Notes: generated by a model not told the origin, from the letters alone. 64,000 bases of DNA from Diaminobutyricibacter sp049994905 (GCF_049994905.1 NZ_CP188258.1:434001-498000); one strand, 5' to 3'; shown: positions 1-9,287, counted from the first letter of the stretch. A program made the numbers and translations.

Positions 1-318
1 ACCTCGATGGCGAAAGTCAAGTACTACCTGCTGACAAATGAGATCCTCCGAGGAGAAGAGGCCGAGCGCATCGGCATGGTTTCGGTGTGCGTCGACGACG
101 ACCAGGTCCAGCAGACGGCCCGGGCGATCGCTGAGCGTGTCGCCGGTGGTTCTCGCTCGGCGATCGCTGCCACCAAGTACGCGTTGAATAACTGGTACCG
201 GCAGAACTTCCCGCTGCTCGACGCGTCGCTGGCGCACGAGTTCCTCGGTTTCAGTGGTCCCGACGTGGTGGAGGGCGTGGCCTCGCACCGCGAGAAGCGC
301 TCGCCCAACTTTCAATGA
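1..318 (+). CDS. Enoyl-CoA hydratase/isomerase, C-terminal part (5' end outside window)
   Basis: The frame is open from base 1 and ends at TGA 316-318, so only about the last 105 residues are visible. They contain the crotonase-fold C-terminal region: the stretch around MAKVKYYLLTNE, then EEAERIGMVSVCVDDD (where family members carry A..GLV..VV), then the trimerisation helices. The catalytic oxyanion residues lie in the missing part, so hydratase and isomerase activities cannot be told apart. The stop overlaps the next start (ATGA), so it is translationally coupled to the CoA-transferase that follows. Together they suggest activation and then hydration of an acyl-CoA in the catabolic island. 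Confidence 0.85.
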   Translation, partial: TSMAKVKYYLLTNEILRGEEAERIGMVSVCVDDDQVQQTARAIAERVAGGSRSAIAATKYALNNWYRQNFPLLDASLAHEFLGFSGPDVVEGVASHREKRSPNFQ

Positions 319-1463
319 ACGGGACGGGATCGGGCGGACCGCTCGCTGGTGTAACCGTCGTTTCGATCGAACAGGCGATCTCGGGACCCCTGGCCACGCG
401 TCATCTCGCGGAACTGGGCGCAAGGGTCATCAAGATCGAGTCGCCAATGGGGGACTCGACGCGCACATACGACAAGAACGTGCACGGCATGTCTTCCCAT
501 TTCGTGTGGCTCAACCGTGGCAAAGAATCCGTGGTGCTCGATCTGAGGGACGACGCGGACCGTGCGACGTTCACAGGTCTGTTGGATCGCGCAGACGTGT
601 TCCTCACGAACATGGCGCCTGGGGCATTGGAACGGCTCGGGTTTCCGCCGGAACGGCTGCGCGACGATCGTCCTCGACTGATCGTGGTCCATATCTCCGG
701 ATTCGGGGAAGGCGGCCCGATCTCGCACCGGCGTGCCTACGACCTGCTCGTGCAGGCGGAAGGCGGGATCTGTTCACTGACGGGTGCTCCCGGGTTCCCC
801 GTGAAGCCTGGCGTTCCGAGCGTTGACATCGGCACAGCGTTGTACGCGTTCGCGTCGATCACAACCGCGCTCTATGCCAGGGAACGGTCGGGAGAGGGAA
901 CGTTCATTCCGCTTGCCATGTTCGACGTTGCCGCGGAGACAACAGGATTTGCTCTCAACCAGGTGATACATACCGGCATCCAGCCCGATCCCGTCCCGAT
1001 GGGAACGCCCCTCATTGCGCCATATGGTGCGTATCGGACGGCGGACGGGCAGACCGTGGTGCTCGGCGCGACGTCGGATCGCGAATGGATCAAGCTCGCC
1101 GGTGATCTCATGGGGGACCCCGAATTCCGCGACGATCCTCGCTTCGCTGACAATGCGTCTCGGATCGACCATCGCCGCGAGCTTGACTCCCACATTGCCG
1201 AATGGACGTCGCTACGCACTCTCGCCGAAGTCCAGGACGAAGCGGATGCGGCGCAACTCGGCAATGCGCGACTGAACTCGGTGACGGAGCTCTCACGCCA
1301 TCCTCAGCTCTCGGAGCGAGGTCGCTGGCACACGTCCCTGGTGAACGGTTTCGAGGTGCCCGCGCTGAAGGCGCCCTTCGTCGGCGGCAGCTGGGGATCG
1401 TCATCGTCGTCCCGCGTTCCGGGTCTGGGCGAGGACACTGAACGCATCCGCAACGAAATCTGA
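315..1463 (+). CDS. CaiB/BaiF family III CoA-transferase (first of three)
   Basis: This 382-residue protein has the family III CoA-transferase layout: an N-terminal GPLAGVTVVSIEQ strand, GARVIKIE for nucleotide-fold CoA binding, and ISGFGEGGP before the active site. Asp171 in VPSVDIGTALYA matches the catalytic aspartate (Asp169 of formyl-CoA transferase) that forms the aspartyl-CoA intermediate. It should move CoA from a donor thioester such as succinyl-CoA to a carboxylic acid; donor and acceptor are unknown. ATG 315 overlaps the preceding hydratase stop by four bases. It lacks the racemase His/Glu pair seen in the 13909-15027 paralogue, so transferase is the better call. Confidence 0.88.
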   Translation: MNGTGSGGPLAGVTVVSIEQAISGPLATRHLAELGARVIKIESPMGDSTRTYDKNVHGMSSHFVWLNRGKESVVLDLRDDADRATFTGLLDRADVFLTNMAPGALERLGFPPERLRDDRPRLIVVHISGFGEGGPISHRRAYDLLVQAEGGICSLTGAPGFPVKPGVPSVDIGTALYAFASITTALYARERSGEGTFIPLAMFDVAAETTGFALNQVIHTGIQPDPVPMGTPLIAPYGAYRTADGQTVVLGATSDREWIKLAGDLMGDPEFRDDPRFADNASRIDHRRELDSHIAEWTSLRTLAEVQDEADAAQLGNARLNSVTELSRHPQLSERGRWHTSLVNGFEVPALKAPFVGGSWGSSSSSRVPGLGEDTERIRNEI

Positions 1464-1494
1464 CCATGCGGTCGTCGGCACATTGGCGACGAAA

Positions 1495-1512
1495 ATGGAT
1501 AATATAATCCAT
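1495..1512. promoter_or_regulatory. AT-rich palindromic operator, site 1 (GntR autoregulation)
   Basis: The 18-mer ATGGATAATATAATCCAT pairs at 8 of 9 positions and is the most symmetric member of a motif repeated through the island. It includes a TATAAT -10-like hexamer and lies 45 bases before the GntR start, which suggests autoregulation. Confidence 0.7.
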
Positions 1513-1557
1513 TAACCGTCGGCAGGAGCCGCCGCGGTGTTCGGGGAGGCAGGCGTG

Positions 1558-2208
1558 ATGCGAAGACGACAGCTGAGTGACGAGGTCGCCGCATATCTTC
1601 GCCAATCGATCATGGCCGGGCAGTTCGCGCCAGGTGATTCGGTGAAGGCCGAGGCCGTTGGCGACGCCCTCGATGTGTCTGCGACACCCGTACGCGAAGC
1701 GCTCCACGCCCTCAGAGTCGAAGGCTTCCTCGAGCTGGTACCGCGACGTGGTTTCACGGTTGCTCCGCTGGTGGCCGACGACATCCGCGACATCTTCGAA
1801 GCACATGCGCTGATCGCCGGCGAACTCGTCGCACGCGCCACGGTGCGTGCGAATGAGGAGCAGGTGCGCGGGTTGGAGAATATCCATTCGCAACTGCTCG
1901 TGGCGGCAGCAGGCGGCCAGAACGAGATGCTGGAGAACCTGAACCACGAGTTCCACCGCGACCTCTACCTTCTTGCCGGCTCTGAACGGCTCCGTTGGGC
2001 GCTGGGAAACTTCGTGAAGTACGTGCCGAGTGCCTTCTACTCAGAGATCGACGGTTGGCCAGAGATCACTGTGGCCGATCACACGAGGATCATGGAGGCT
2101 CTGCGACGCAGGGACGCCGAGGCGGGGCGGGCCGCGATGGCCGAACATATCCGGAATTCGGGCGAAACGCTGGCTGAATACTTCGAGCGCCGACAGGTGC
2201 GCGCCTAG
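1558..2208 (+). CDS. GntR-family regulator, FCD (FadR-type) domain
   Basis: This 216-residue protein has an N-terminal winged helix-turn-helix (about residues 5-70: LSDEVAAYLRQSIMAGQFAPG, then SATPVREAL as recognition helix, then RRGFTVAPL as wing). An all-helical FCD effector domain follows, with the usual metal-site histidines (HEFHRDLY, and H in MAEHIRNS). I use ATG 1558, eight bases after GGGGAGG; a GTG at 1537 is in frame but has a poor ribosome site. A palindrome sits just upstream. The recognition helix nearly matches that of the second GntR (23167-23877), so the two may share targets. FCD regulators usually respond to organic acids or acyl-CoAs. Confidence 0.92.
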   Translation: MRRRQLSDEVAAYLRQSIMAGQFAPGDSVKAEAVGDALDVSATPVREALHALRVEGFLELVPRRGFTVAPLVADDIRDIFEAHALIAGELVARATVRANEEQVRGLENIHSQLLVAAAGGQNEMLENLNHEFHRDLYLLAGSERLRWALGNFVKYVPSAFYSEIDGWPEITVADHTRIMEALRRRDAEAGRAAMAEHIRNSGETLAEYFERRQVRA

Positions 2209-2237
2209 AAGGCCCGCGTCGTTCAGTCGACCGCAAA

Positions 2238-2250
2238 TGTTATATAATGT
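2238..2250. promoter_or_regulatory. AT-rich operator, site 2 (upstream of PrpD/ALDH operon)
   Basis: TGTTATATAATGT has a perfect 8-base core (TTATATAA) that also contains a TATAAT hexamer. It lies 48 bases before the MmgE/PrpD start and is one of eleven similar sites. Confidence 0.6.
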
Positions 2251-2297
2251 AGGAGTTGTCGTTTGAGCGACGTTCACCACGGGCAAAGGAGCATCGG

Positions 2298-3731
2298 GTG
2301 CCTACAATTGTCGAAAAGTTGGCCGAATTCGCAACGTCCACTACTGCGGAATCGCTGCCGCCGGAAGTTGTAAGAGAGTCCAAGCGCATTCTTCTGGACT
2401 CTTTCGGATGCGCGGTCGCGTCGGTGGGGGAGGCTGGCGCAGAACGCGCGATTTCCTATGCGCAGACACTTGGCGGTAGCGCCGGCGATGCGTCGATCAT
2501 CGGAACAGGAGTTCGGACCAGTGCTCCCGCCGCCGCCTTCGCCAACGCGGAGCTGATCAACGCGCTTGATCAGGATGCAGTACTCCCCCCGGGTCACGTG
2601 ACCCCGTATGTGCTCCCCGGTGCGTTGGCAACTGCAGAAGCTCTTCACGCACCGGGATCACGTCTGCTCAAGGCGATTGCGGTGTCCCACGAGATGTCGT
2701 TCCGAATCGGCAAAGCGACGGACTACCTCCGGGACATCAAGGACGGCGTGGTGACGATCCCGATGGTCATCGGATACAGCAGCACGCTGTTCGGCGGCGC
2801 CGCGGCCGTCGGAATCGTCAAGCAACTGTCCGCAGACACCATGGCTGACGCGCTGGGCATCATGGGATCGACAATGCCGACGAACACGCAGCGAGCGTGG
2901 ATGATGCACGCGCCCGCGACGTCGATCAAATACCAGCTCGCCGGAGGCATGGCGCTCTCGGCAGTCACAGCAGCCAATCTTGCGGAATTGGGCCATTCCG
3001 GAGACTGTCAGATCCTCGACGATCGAGAGTACGGTTTTCCGCAGTTCATCGGAACCAAGCGTTGGGAGCCGGCCCCGATCACTGACGAGCTGGGAACTGC
3101 CTGGCGGTTCACCCCGTACCAGTCGTTCAAGCCGTACCCCCACTGCCGAGTGATGCACGCCATCTTCGACGAGCTCATCGACATCGTCGAGGACAACGAT
3201 CTGCGGCCCGACGAGATCGAATCCATCGACGCATGGGGCGAGAGCTTCGTGATGCAGCCCACCTGGACCAACGAAACGATTCGCGACGCTCGGGATGCCG
3301 AGTTCAGCATGACTCACGGCCTGGCGATGGCAGCGAGCCGGGTTGCGCCTGGGCGCGACTGGCTGACGGACGATGCGGTGCACAACCCAGCAGTACTCGC
3401 GCTGATGGCGCGATCGGCATTTCATCCGCACCCGGACCACGCGGCGGCGCTTGCGGCCGACCCGGCATCGCGCCGTTCGCGAGTCGAGGTGCGCGCGCGT
3501 GGTCAGGTCTGGTCTGGCGAGCGGAACTATCCGAAGGGAAGTCCTTCGGCAGAGGCGTGGAGTTATATGACCGACGACGAGTTGATCGCGAAGTTCCGCC
3601 ACAACGTCGAGGGAGTGCTGGCAGACGCTGACGGCGATGCCTTGATCGACTCGGTCTTCCACCTCGAAGACGTCGACGACGTCTCTGAGCTTCTCCGAAT
3701 CGCCCAGCCCCATGCCGTCGCGCGCTCATAG
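2298..3731 (+). CDS. MmgE/PrpD family protein (first)
   Basis: This 477-residue protein belongs to the MmgE/PrpD family (2-methylcitrate dehydratase, cis-aconitate decarboxylase and iminodisuccinate epimerase relatives). The N-terminal helical domain begins IVEKLAEFATSTTAESLPPEVV and contains LLDSFGCAVAS. The FKPYPHCRVMHAIFDELI segment marks the C-terminal lid domain. GTG 2298 is preferred, seven bases after AAAGGA; a TTG at 2256 would add an unlikely tail. It starts an operon with an aldehyde dehydrogenase and a second PrpD. Family members act on di- and tricarboxylic acids, but the reaction here cannot be assigned. Confidence 0.88.
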   Translation: MPTIVEKLAEFATSTTAESLPPEVVRESKRILLDSFGCAVASVGEAGAERAISYAQTLGGSAGDASIIGTGVRTSAPAAAFANAELINALDQDAVLPPGHVTPYVLPGALATAEALHAPGSRLLKAIAVSHEMSFRIGKATDYLRDIKDGVVTIPMVIGYSSTLFGGAAAVGIVKQLSADTMADALGIMGSTMPTNTQRAWMMHAPATSIKYQLAGGMALSAVTAANLAELGHSGDCQILDDREYGFPQFIGTKRWEPAPITDELGTAWRFTPYQSFKPYPHCRVMHAIFDELIDIVEDNDLRPDEIESIDAWGESFVMQPTWTNETIRDARDAEFSMTHGLAMAASRVAPGRDWLTDDAVHNPAVLALMARSAFHPHPDHAAALAADPASRRSRVEVRARGQVWSGERNYPKGSPSAEAWSYMTDDELIAKFRHNVEGVLADADGDALIDSVFHLEDVDDVSELLRIAQPHAVARS

Positions 3732-3765
3732 CTTCGATTTCGCTCATCGCAACCCGGGAGTTTCC

Positions 3766-5211
3766 TTGACTGACGAGAACACACACAATCCGACTGACCT
3801 GTACATCGGCGGGAGGCTGCAGGCGGCGCACTCCACGGCCCGGATCCCGCTCGTCAATCCGGCGACGGAGGAGCCGATCGGTTCGATCGTCGATGGCGAT
3901 GAGGTCGACGTCGATGTAGCCGTGCGAGCCGCAGGGACGGCAGCCGACGGATGGGCCGCACTCGCGCCCGCGGAGCGTGCACAGTACCTGCTCAAGCTTG
4001 CCGATGCGCTCGAAGAACGCGCCGAAGAGCTCTCCCAGCTCGTCACGCTGCAGAACGGCACCCCTATTAATGTGACGCGCGCCCACCACAGCGCTGTTCC
4101 ACGCGAGTATCGATATTTCGCGTCGCTGGCAGATCGCGTGATCCCGGAGGAATTGATCACGACAGCGGGGGGAGACGCGCTGGTGCGTCGTCTGCCGATA
4201 GGGGTGGTCGCCATTATCGCGCCGTGGAACGGGCCCCAGGCCCTCGTGGGTCGGAAGCTCGCGCCTGCGCTTCTCGCGGGATGTACCGTCGTGATTAAAC
4301 CGGCCGCCGAGACGTCGCTGGACGCGTACGTACTCCTGGAGGCGGTTGCAGCTGCGGGAATCCCCGACGGAGTGGTCAACCTCGTCACCGGTGGCCGTGA
4401 GACCGGGGCTGCTCTGGTCGCTCATCGCGGGGTACGAAAGGTCGCCTTCACGGGATCCACGCGTGCCGGTGTGGCGATCGGTGAGGAATGTGCGCGCCAA
4501 TTCAAGCGCGTAACGCTCGAGCTTGGCGGAAAGTCAGCGGGCATCTTGCTCGACGATGTCGATCTCGAGGCATTCCGTCCCTGGATCTTCGGCGCGTGTC
4601 TTCCCCAGTCGGGCCAGGTCTGCCGGGCGCTCACCCGCATTCTCGCTCCGGCGGCACGATACGAGGAGATCGTTTCGTTCATCGCCGACGCTCTGTCGTC
4701 AGCGACCATCGGAGACCCCACTCAGACCACCACTCTCTTCGGACCGCTTGTGAACGCGACGCAGTATGAGCGCGTGACCTCCTACATCAGAATCGGCCTC
4801 GACGAGGGTGCCAAACTCGTCATCGGCGGGGCCGAGCGGCCGGAGGGTCTGGATCGGGGCTACTACGTTTCGCCGACCCTGCTGCGCGACGTGACGAACG
4901 ACATGCGCGTCAACCAGGAGGAGATCTTCGGTCCGGTCCTGACGATCATGCCGTACGAGACCGTCGACGAGGCCGTCGCCATCGCCAACGACTCCGAATA
5001 CGGACTGAGCGGAGGCGTGTTCTCCACCGACCGCGAGCGCGCAACTGCGGTGGCGCGGCGAATTGAAGCAGGAAGCATCGGGGTCAACACCTCGGCGATG
5101 CCGATGGAGGCGCCGTTCGGCGGCTTCAAGAAGAGTGGGATCGGCCGAGAGATGGGTCCGAACGCGGCAGACGCATACCTCGAATATCAGACGATCTACC
5201 GCGCGAGATGA
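3766..5211 (+). CDS. NAD(P)-dependent aldehyde dehydrogenase (first)
   Basis: Aldehyde dehydrogenase superfamily, 481 residues from TTG 3766, which lies five bases after CGGGAG. An ATG at 3712 is in frame but would overlap the PrpD gene by 20 bases. Visible landmarks are PWNGPQ in the cofactor-binding domain, the general base in LELGGKSAG, the catalytic cysteine in QSGQVCRALTRI, EEIFGPVLTI, and the C-terminal PFGGFKKSGIGRE. It should oxidise an aldehyde or semialdehyde to an acid. It sits between two MmgE/PrpD genes, so its substrate is probably a metabolite shared with them. The specificity is unknown. Confidence 0.92.
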   Translation: MTDENTHNPTDLYIGGRLQAAHSTARIPLVNPATEEPIGSIVDGDEVDVDVAVRAAGTAADGWAALAPAERAQYLLKLADALEERAEELSQLVTLQNGTPINVTRAHHSAVPREYRYFASLADRVIPEELITTAGGDALVRRLPIGVVAIIAPWNGPQALVGRKLAPALLAGCTVVIKPAAETSLDAYVLLEAVAAAGIPDGVVNLVTGGRETGAALVAHRGVRKVAFTGSTRAGVAIGEECARQFKRVTLELGGKSAGILLDDVDLEAFRPWIFGACLPQSGQVCRALTRILAPAARYEEIVSFIADALSSATIGDPTQTTTLFGPLVNATQYERVTSYIRIGLDEGAKLVIGGAERPEGLDRGYYVSPTLLRDVTNDMRVNQEEIFGPVLTIMPYETVDEAVAIANDSEYGLSGGVFSTDRERATAVARRIEAGSIGVNTSAMPMEAPFGGFKKSGIGREMGPNAADAYLEYQTIYRAR

Positions 5212-5221
5212 CGGCCGCCGA

Positions 5222-6628
5222 ATGACTCAGTCGGACTCATACCCATCCGTCGAAGAGGCTATTGCCCGACTGGTCGTGGACCTGACCTACGAGAACATAT
5301 CGGCTGAAGCCCTCGGCAGTGTGCGTCGGTTGCTCGAGGACCAGCTCGCGCTGCAGGTGGGCTGTGTCCCATTGCCGTGGAACCAGGCGGTTCTCAATCT
5401 GACGCGCGCATCTCACGCACCGGGGCGTTCGCACATAACGATGGCCGGATTCGACACCTTCAGCGCGGCCGACGCCGCCTTCGTGAATGCAACGTACGGC
5501 CACAGCTTCGAATACGACGACGCGCATGAGGCAAGCTATTCGCATCCCGGGAGTTGTGTCGTTTCGGCGGCCATCGCATTGGGCGAGGAGCTCGAAGTGA
5601 GCATGCGGGAAGTCATCACCGGACTTGTGGCGGGCTATGAGGTCTATGCGCGAATCGGTATCCTCATCGGCCCCGAGATGCTCAAGCGGGGGTACCACCC
5701 GCACGCACAGCTTTCCAACTTCGGCGCAGCCGCCGTTGCCGCGAAGATGCGAGGACTGAGTTTCGAGCAGACGCTCAATGCGCTATCGATCGCGATGAGT
5801 CATGCTTCTGGCACCACGGAATACACCTCTGGCGGTGGCTCAGTGAAGCGATTGCACTCCGGGATCGGATCGCGAAACGGGATCAATTCAGCCACGATGG
5901 CCGCCGCAGGGATCACCGGTCCGCCAGGCTTCCTGACGGGGTCGAAGGGCTGGGCGTCGACTTTCATTCAGCAGACCATCCCGGCCTCTGCCGCCGAATT
6001 GTTCGGTCTCGACAGGACGTTCGAGATCATGAACGTTTGTTTCAAGTCGTATTGTTGCTGTTTTCTCAATCACGCCTATATCGACGGCGCACAGGAGCTT
6101 CACGGTCGCACGGACGACATCGAATCGGTGGTGTTGCGAATTCAGCCTGGCAACGATGTGGTCGTCGGAAACCGCAACGAGAATGCCTACGCCCCGAAGA
6201 CGCTGGACCATCTCCAGTACAGCCTGCCGTTTCAATTCTCCCTGGCGCTGGCGGGATACGGCAACGGATTCACTACCCATCACCGCTATTTCGACGGCAT
6301 GCTCGACATCGGCCCAGGAAGCGATGTGGCTGTCCTCGCCGAGAAGACCATCATCGTGCCCGCCCCAGAACTCGATGAACGGTACCCGGGCAAGTGGGTA
6401 GCCGATATCGAGGTCCATCACGCGACCGGTGGCATCGAGCACGTGTTCGTTGACGGGCCGGGTGGAACTGCAGACAAACCTGTCAGCCAGGAGCAACTCG
6501 ATGAGAAGTACAGAGACCTGACCCTGGCGCCGCTCGGCGCGGACGGAAGCGCCGCCCTCCTGGTCGCGATCAAGACGCTGGACCCTGATCAAACGGTTGG
6601 GCGGTTCGCCTCCCTCCTCCAGGCATGA
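5222..6628 (+). CDS. MmgE/PrpD family protein (second)
   Basis: A second MmgE/PrpD paralogue (468 residues), diverged from the first. Shared features include DQLALQVGC near the N-terminus, the AFVNATYGHSFEYDDAHE region, and a helical domain with GGGSVKRLHSGIGSRNG. The cysteine-rich FKSYCCCFLNHAYIDGAQEL aligns with the FKPYPHCRVMH segment of the first copy. ATG 5222 comes ten bases after the aldehyde dehydrogenase stop, so the genes are co-transcribed. Its ribosome site is weak, which suggests coupling. The two copies may act on different stereoisomers or successive intermediates; this is a guess. Confidence 0.87.
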   Translation: MTQSDSYPSVEEAIARLVVDLTYENISAEALGSVRRLLEDQLALQVGCVPLPWNQAVLNLTRASHAPGRSHITMAGFDTFSAADAAFVNATYGHSFEYDDAHEASYSHPGSCVVSAAIALGEELEVSMREVITGLVAGYEVYARIGILIGPEMLKRGYHPHAQLSNFGAAAVAAKMRGLSFEQTLNALSIAMSHASGTTEYTSGGGSVKRLHSGIGSRNGINSATMAAAGITGPPGFLTGSKGWASTFIQQTIPASAAELFGLDRTFEIMNVCFKSYCCCFLNHAYIDGAQELHGRTDDIESVVLRIQPGNDVVVGNRNENAYAPKTLDHLQYSLPFQFSLALAGYGNGFTTHHRYFDGMLDIGPGSDVAVLAEKTIIVPAPELDERYPGKWVADIEVHHATGGIEHVFVDGPGGTADKPVSQEQLDEKYRDLTLAPLGADGSAALLVAIKTLDPDQTVGRFASLLQA

Positions 6629-6668
6629 TGAGTAGGACTCCACCAGCCGGATGAGAGACGGCAGCGTT

Positions 6669-7466
6669 TCACTCGAGCCTGGCCCGCGCCTCGACTTTCA
6701 CGGCTCGCGAAGTGTTCGCAAGTCCTGTGACAGACGACGAACCGAACGATCCGCGTTCGTCGAACAAAGTGGCGCTTCCCGCAGAGATTCCCGCGTCGGA
6801 GTCGAATTGGATGGCGCTCAGCCCGATTCCCGGTCCCTCGGGCAGCCGGGAGAACGCCATCGAGACGTTGGCATTGATGAATTCGATGCCATGCGAGCCC
6901 CAGTGCACGACCAGGCTGGTCAAGTCGGCTGCGGACGCAAGCGACTGGAATGGTGTGGGCTCTTCCCCGCGCACCATGGTGCGATGTCGCTGCCAGACGA
7001 ATTTGTGAGCTGAGTTCACGTGCTCCGCAGCGGAGCGAGTCCAGCCGTCATCGCTGCGGTAGAGCCGACCCTCCGCGTCCGACTGGGCGCGTGAATCTGG
7101 CGGGATGATCGGACCCTGTGAGTGCCAGAGTCGGCCGGTCGGTTCGTCAGTCGCGGCGACGAAGGTGATGTGCGCCCGCGCGACCTGCTGGTCGGCTTGC
7201 AGCAGGTATGCGTCGACAAGGCAGAGTCGGCGTCCGCGGCGGACCACGGCAACATCGGTCATGGTCGGCACCATGCGAGCAGGTCGGAACAGCTCGAACG
7301 TCGCGTGCGCGGGGCGCAACGCGTCGTCGGATACGGCATGCTCCGCTGCACGAGCGAGCGCGCCCGTGACGGCGGGCCCGCGCATCATGGTGGGATCCCA
7401 CCCGCTGAATGCGGCCGGCTGCGGGTCGAGCACATCGTCGTGAATCGTGAAGAACTCCGCGAGCAC
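6669..7466 (-). CDS. Acyl-CoA thioesterase-like protein (double hot-dog fold)
   Basis: About 265 residues resembling the TesB-like/4HBT_3 thioesterase family. The N-terminal half holds GPAVTGALARAAEHAV and the ATFELFRPARMVPT strand; the second half holds WGSHGIEFINANVSMAFSR and a GISAGSATLFDERG-like ending. Three starts are possible (GTG 7475, ATG 7472, GTG 7466). AAGAGG sits eight bases before GTG 7466, so I use that one. It is transcribed divergently from an aldehyde dehydrogenase, with an AT-rich operator between them. A thioesterase could release CoA from dead-end thioesters. No substrate can be named. Confidence 0.75.
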   Translation of the reverse strand: MLAEFFTIHDDVLDPQPAAFSGWDPTMMRGPAVTGALARAAEHAVSDDALRPAHATFELFRPARMVPTMTDVAVVRRGRRLCLVDAYLLQADQQVARAHITFVAATDEPTGRLWHSQGPIIPPDSRAQSDAEGRLYRSDDGWTRSAAEHVNSAHKFVWQRHRTMVRGEEPTPFQSLASAADLTSLVVHWGSHGIEFINANVSMAFSRLPEGPGIGLSAIQFDSDAGISAGSATLFDERGSFGSSSVTGLANTSRAVKVEARARLE

Positions 7467-7493
7467 CGTCATCACCTCTTCATTGATTACTGC

Positions 7494-7507
7494 ATCATAT
7501 ATTCGAT
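7494..7507. promoter_or_regulatory. AT-rich operator, site 3 (divergent promoter)
   Basis: ATCATATATTCGAT pairs at 5 of 7 positions and lies in the short region between the thioesterase-like gene and the second aldehyde dehydrogenase. It could control both. Confidence 0.5.
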
Positions 7508-7560
7508 AAGATTACGATGTCGTATGCAGTCGTCGATTGACTGCCGAAAGGACGGACAAA

Positions 7561-9024
7561 GTGGTCTGGGAACGCAGCAGTGAACGCCTCTTCATCGGGG
7601 GACAGTGGGTGAAGCCTACCGGCAGCGAACGAATCGAAATCGTCAATCCGAACACCGAACGGGCGTTTGCGGAGGTGCCCTCCGGCTCGGAAGCGGACAT
7701 CGACCGAGCCGTGGCTGCGGCGCGCTCTGCGTTCGACAATGGGCCGTGGCCGCGAATGAGTCTCGAGGATCGTTCCGCAGTGTTCGAGCGACTCAGCGCA
7801 CTGATCGGCGAGCATCGCAACGAGATCGCCGATCTCGTGACCGATGAGATGGGATGCCCGATCACGCTGTCCCTGGGCATGCAGGCGACCACCCCCAAGC
7901 TGCTCGTCGACAACTTCCTCGCGATGTCGAAGGACTACCCGTGGCGCACCGTGCGGGAGTCGACGACGGGTCGAGCATTGGTCTTGCGCGAGCCGGTCGG
8001 AGTGGTCGCTGCCGTCATTCCGTGGAATAACCCCATGGTGATCGCGCTGATGAAGCTCACGCCAGCACTGCTGGCCGGGTCGACTGCAGTCCTCAAGCCC
8101 GCGCCAGAGACTCCACTCGACTCGAATCTGCTGGCGGAACTCATGAAACAGGCCGGCCTTCCAGACGGGGTTGTGAACATCGTGCCGGCGGGTCGCGAGG
8201 TCAGTGAATACTTGGTGACACACGCCGGAGTGGACAAGGTGGCCTTCACCGGATCGACAGCTGCAGGTCGTCGTGTCGCAGAGCTGTGCACCCCGTTGAT
8301 GAAGCGTGTCACCCTTGAGCTGGGAGGCAAATCGGCGGCGGTGATCCTGGAGGACGCTGACTTCGGCGCGGTTGCCGAATCACTGCGAATCGGGTCGTTC
8401 CGTAACAGCGGACAGGTCTGCAGCCTCAAGACGCGACTGGTGGTTCCGCGGTCTCGCCAGGCGGAGTTCATCGACGCCTTCACGGCAATGGTGGACACGA
8501 TGCCGGTTGGCGACCCCAAGGATCCTGCGACACAGATCGGGCCGATGGTCAGCGCGCGCCAGCGTGATCGTGTGGAGGGCTACATTCAGTCCGGTCGTGC
8601 AGAGGGTGCCAAGGTCGTGCGCGGGGGCGGTCGTCCCGCTGGGCTGACCAACGGCTGGTTCGTGGAGCCGACGATCTTCACCGAGGTCGAGTCTGGAATG
8701 AAGATCGCCCAGGAGGAGATCTTCGGCCCAGTTGTCACGGTGATCGCCTATGACGACGAAGACGACGCGATTCGTATCGCGAATGACTCTGTCTACGGAC
8801 TCAACGGATCCATCTTCACTGCAGATCCGGCGCACGGCGTTCAGCTCGCCTCGCGAATCCGCACCGGCACAGTCGAGGTGAATGGCAGCCCGGTGGGCTT
8901 CACCGCCCCGATCGGCGGCTTCAAGTCGAGCGGGTTCGGGCGAGAGGCGGGGCCAGAAGGATTCGATGCGTACGTCGAACTCAAGACCGTCGGCTTGCCT
9001 CGTGATCTGGAACTCGCCGGCTGA
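7561..9024 (+). CDS. NAD(P)-dependent aldehyde dehydrogenase (second)
   Basis: 487 residues from GTG 7561, which follows AAAGGA by eight bases; an in-frame TTG at 7537 has no good ribosome site. Family landmarks are all present: PWNNPM, the base in LELGGKSAAV, the catalytic cysteine in NSGQVCSLKTRL, EEIFGPVVTVI, and GGFKSSGFGREAG near the end. It has its own promoter with an AT-rich operator and is followed by a strong hairpin terminator, so it is monocistronic. It presumably oxidises an aldehyde intermediate of the same island; the substrate is unknown. Confidence 0.92.
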   Translation: MVWERSSERLFIGGQWVKPTGSERIEIVNPNTERAFAEVPSGSEADIDRAVAAARSAFDNGPWPRMSLEDRSAVFERLSALIGEHRNEIADLVTDEMGCPITLSLGMQATTPKLLVDNFLAMSKDYPWRTVRESTTGRALVLREPVGVVAAVIPWNNPMVIALMKLTPALLAGSTAVLKPAPETPLDSNLLAELMKQAGLPDGVVNIVPAGREVSEYLVTHAGVDKVAFTGSTAAGRRVAELCTPLMKRVTLELGGKSAAVILEDADFGAVAESLRIGSFRNSGQVCSLKTRLVVPRSRQAEFIDAFTAMVDTMPVGDPKDPATQIGPMVSARQRDRVEGYIQSGRAEGAKVVRGGGRPAGLTNGWFVEPTIFTEVESGMKIAQEEIFGPVVTVIAYDDEDDAIRIANDSVYGLNGSIFTADPAHGVQLASRIRTGTVEVNGSPVGFTAPIGGFKSSGFGREAGPEGFDAYVELKTVGLPRDLELAG

Positions 9025-9042
9025 GTCCGACGCCGAACCCGA

Positions 9043-9086
9043 GATGGGGGCTGGGTGCGACATTTCATCGCACCGCAGCCCCCATC
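9043..9086 (+). terminator. Strong hairpin terminator after aldehyde dehydrogenase
   Basis: GATGGGGGCTG plus GGTGCGA pairs with TCGCACC and CAGCCCCCATC, with one bulged G and a 7-base loop (18 pairs in all). There is no U-tract, as is common in actinobacteria. Confidence 0.75.
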
Positions 9087-9170
9087 GGCTTGGGGTACTG
9101 TTCCTCTACCAGCGGCCATTCATTCGGTATTGGGCGCGTACGGCAGCGTCAGGTCGACGTGCATTTTCAT

Positions 9171-9187
9171 GTATTATATTGTTTATA
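9171..9187. promoter_or_regulatory. AT-rich operator, site 4
   Basis: GTATTATATTGTTTATA lies about 100 bases before the second CoA-transferase, in otherwise GC-rich DNA. Symmetry is poorer than at the other sites, but the TATTATAT core is shared. Confidence 0.45.
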
Positions 9188-9287
9188 GGCCACACGGAAT
9201 CAGCTCGGTGAGGTCGCAGGTTGGCGAACAGTGGAGTTCGGGCGGACGGTCCCTGAGCGGGAGCGCGCTCACGATGACGGGGCGAGA

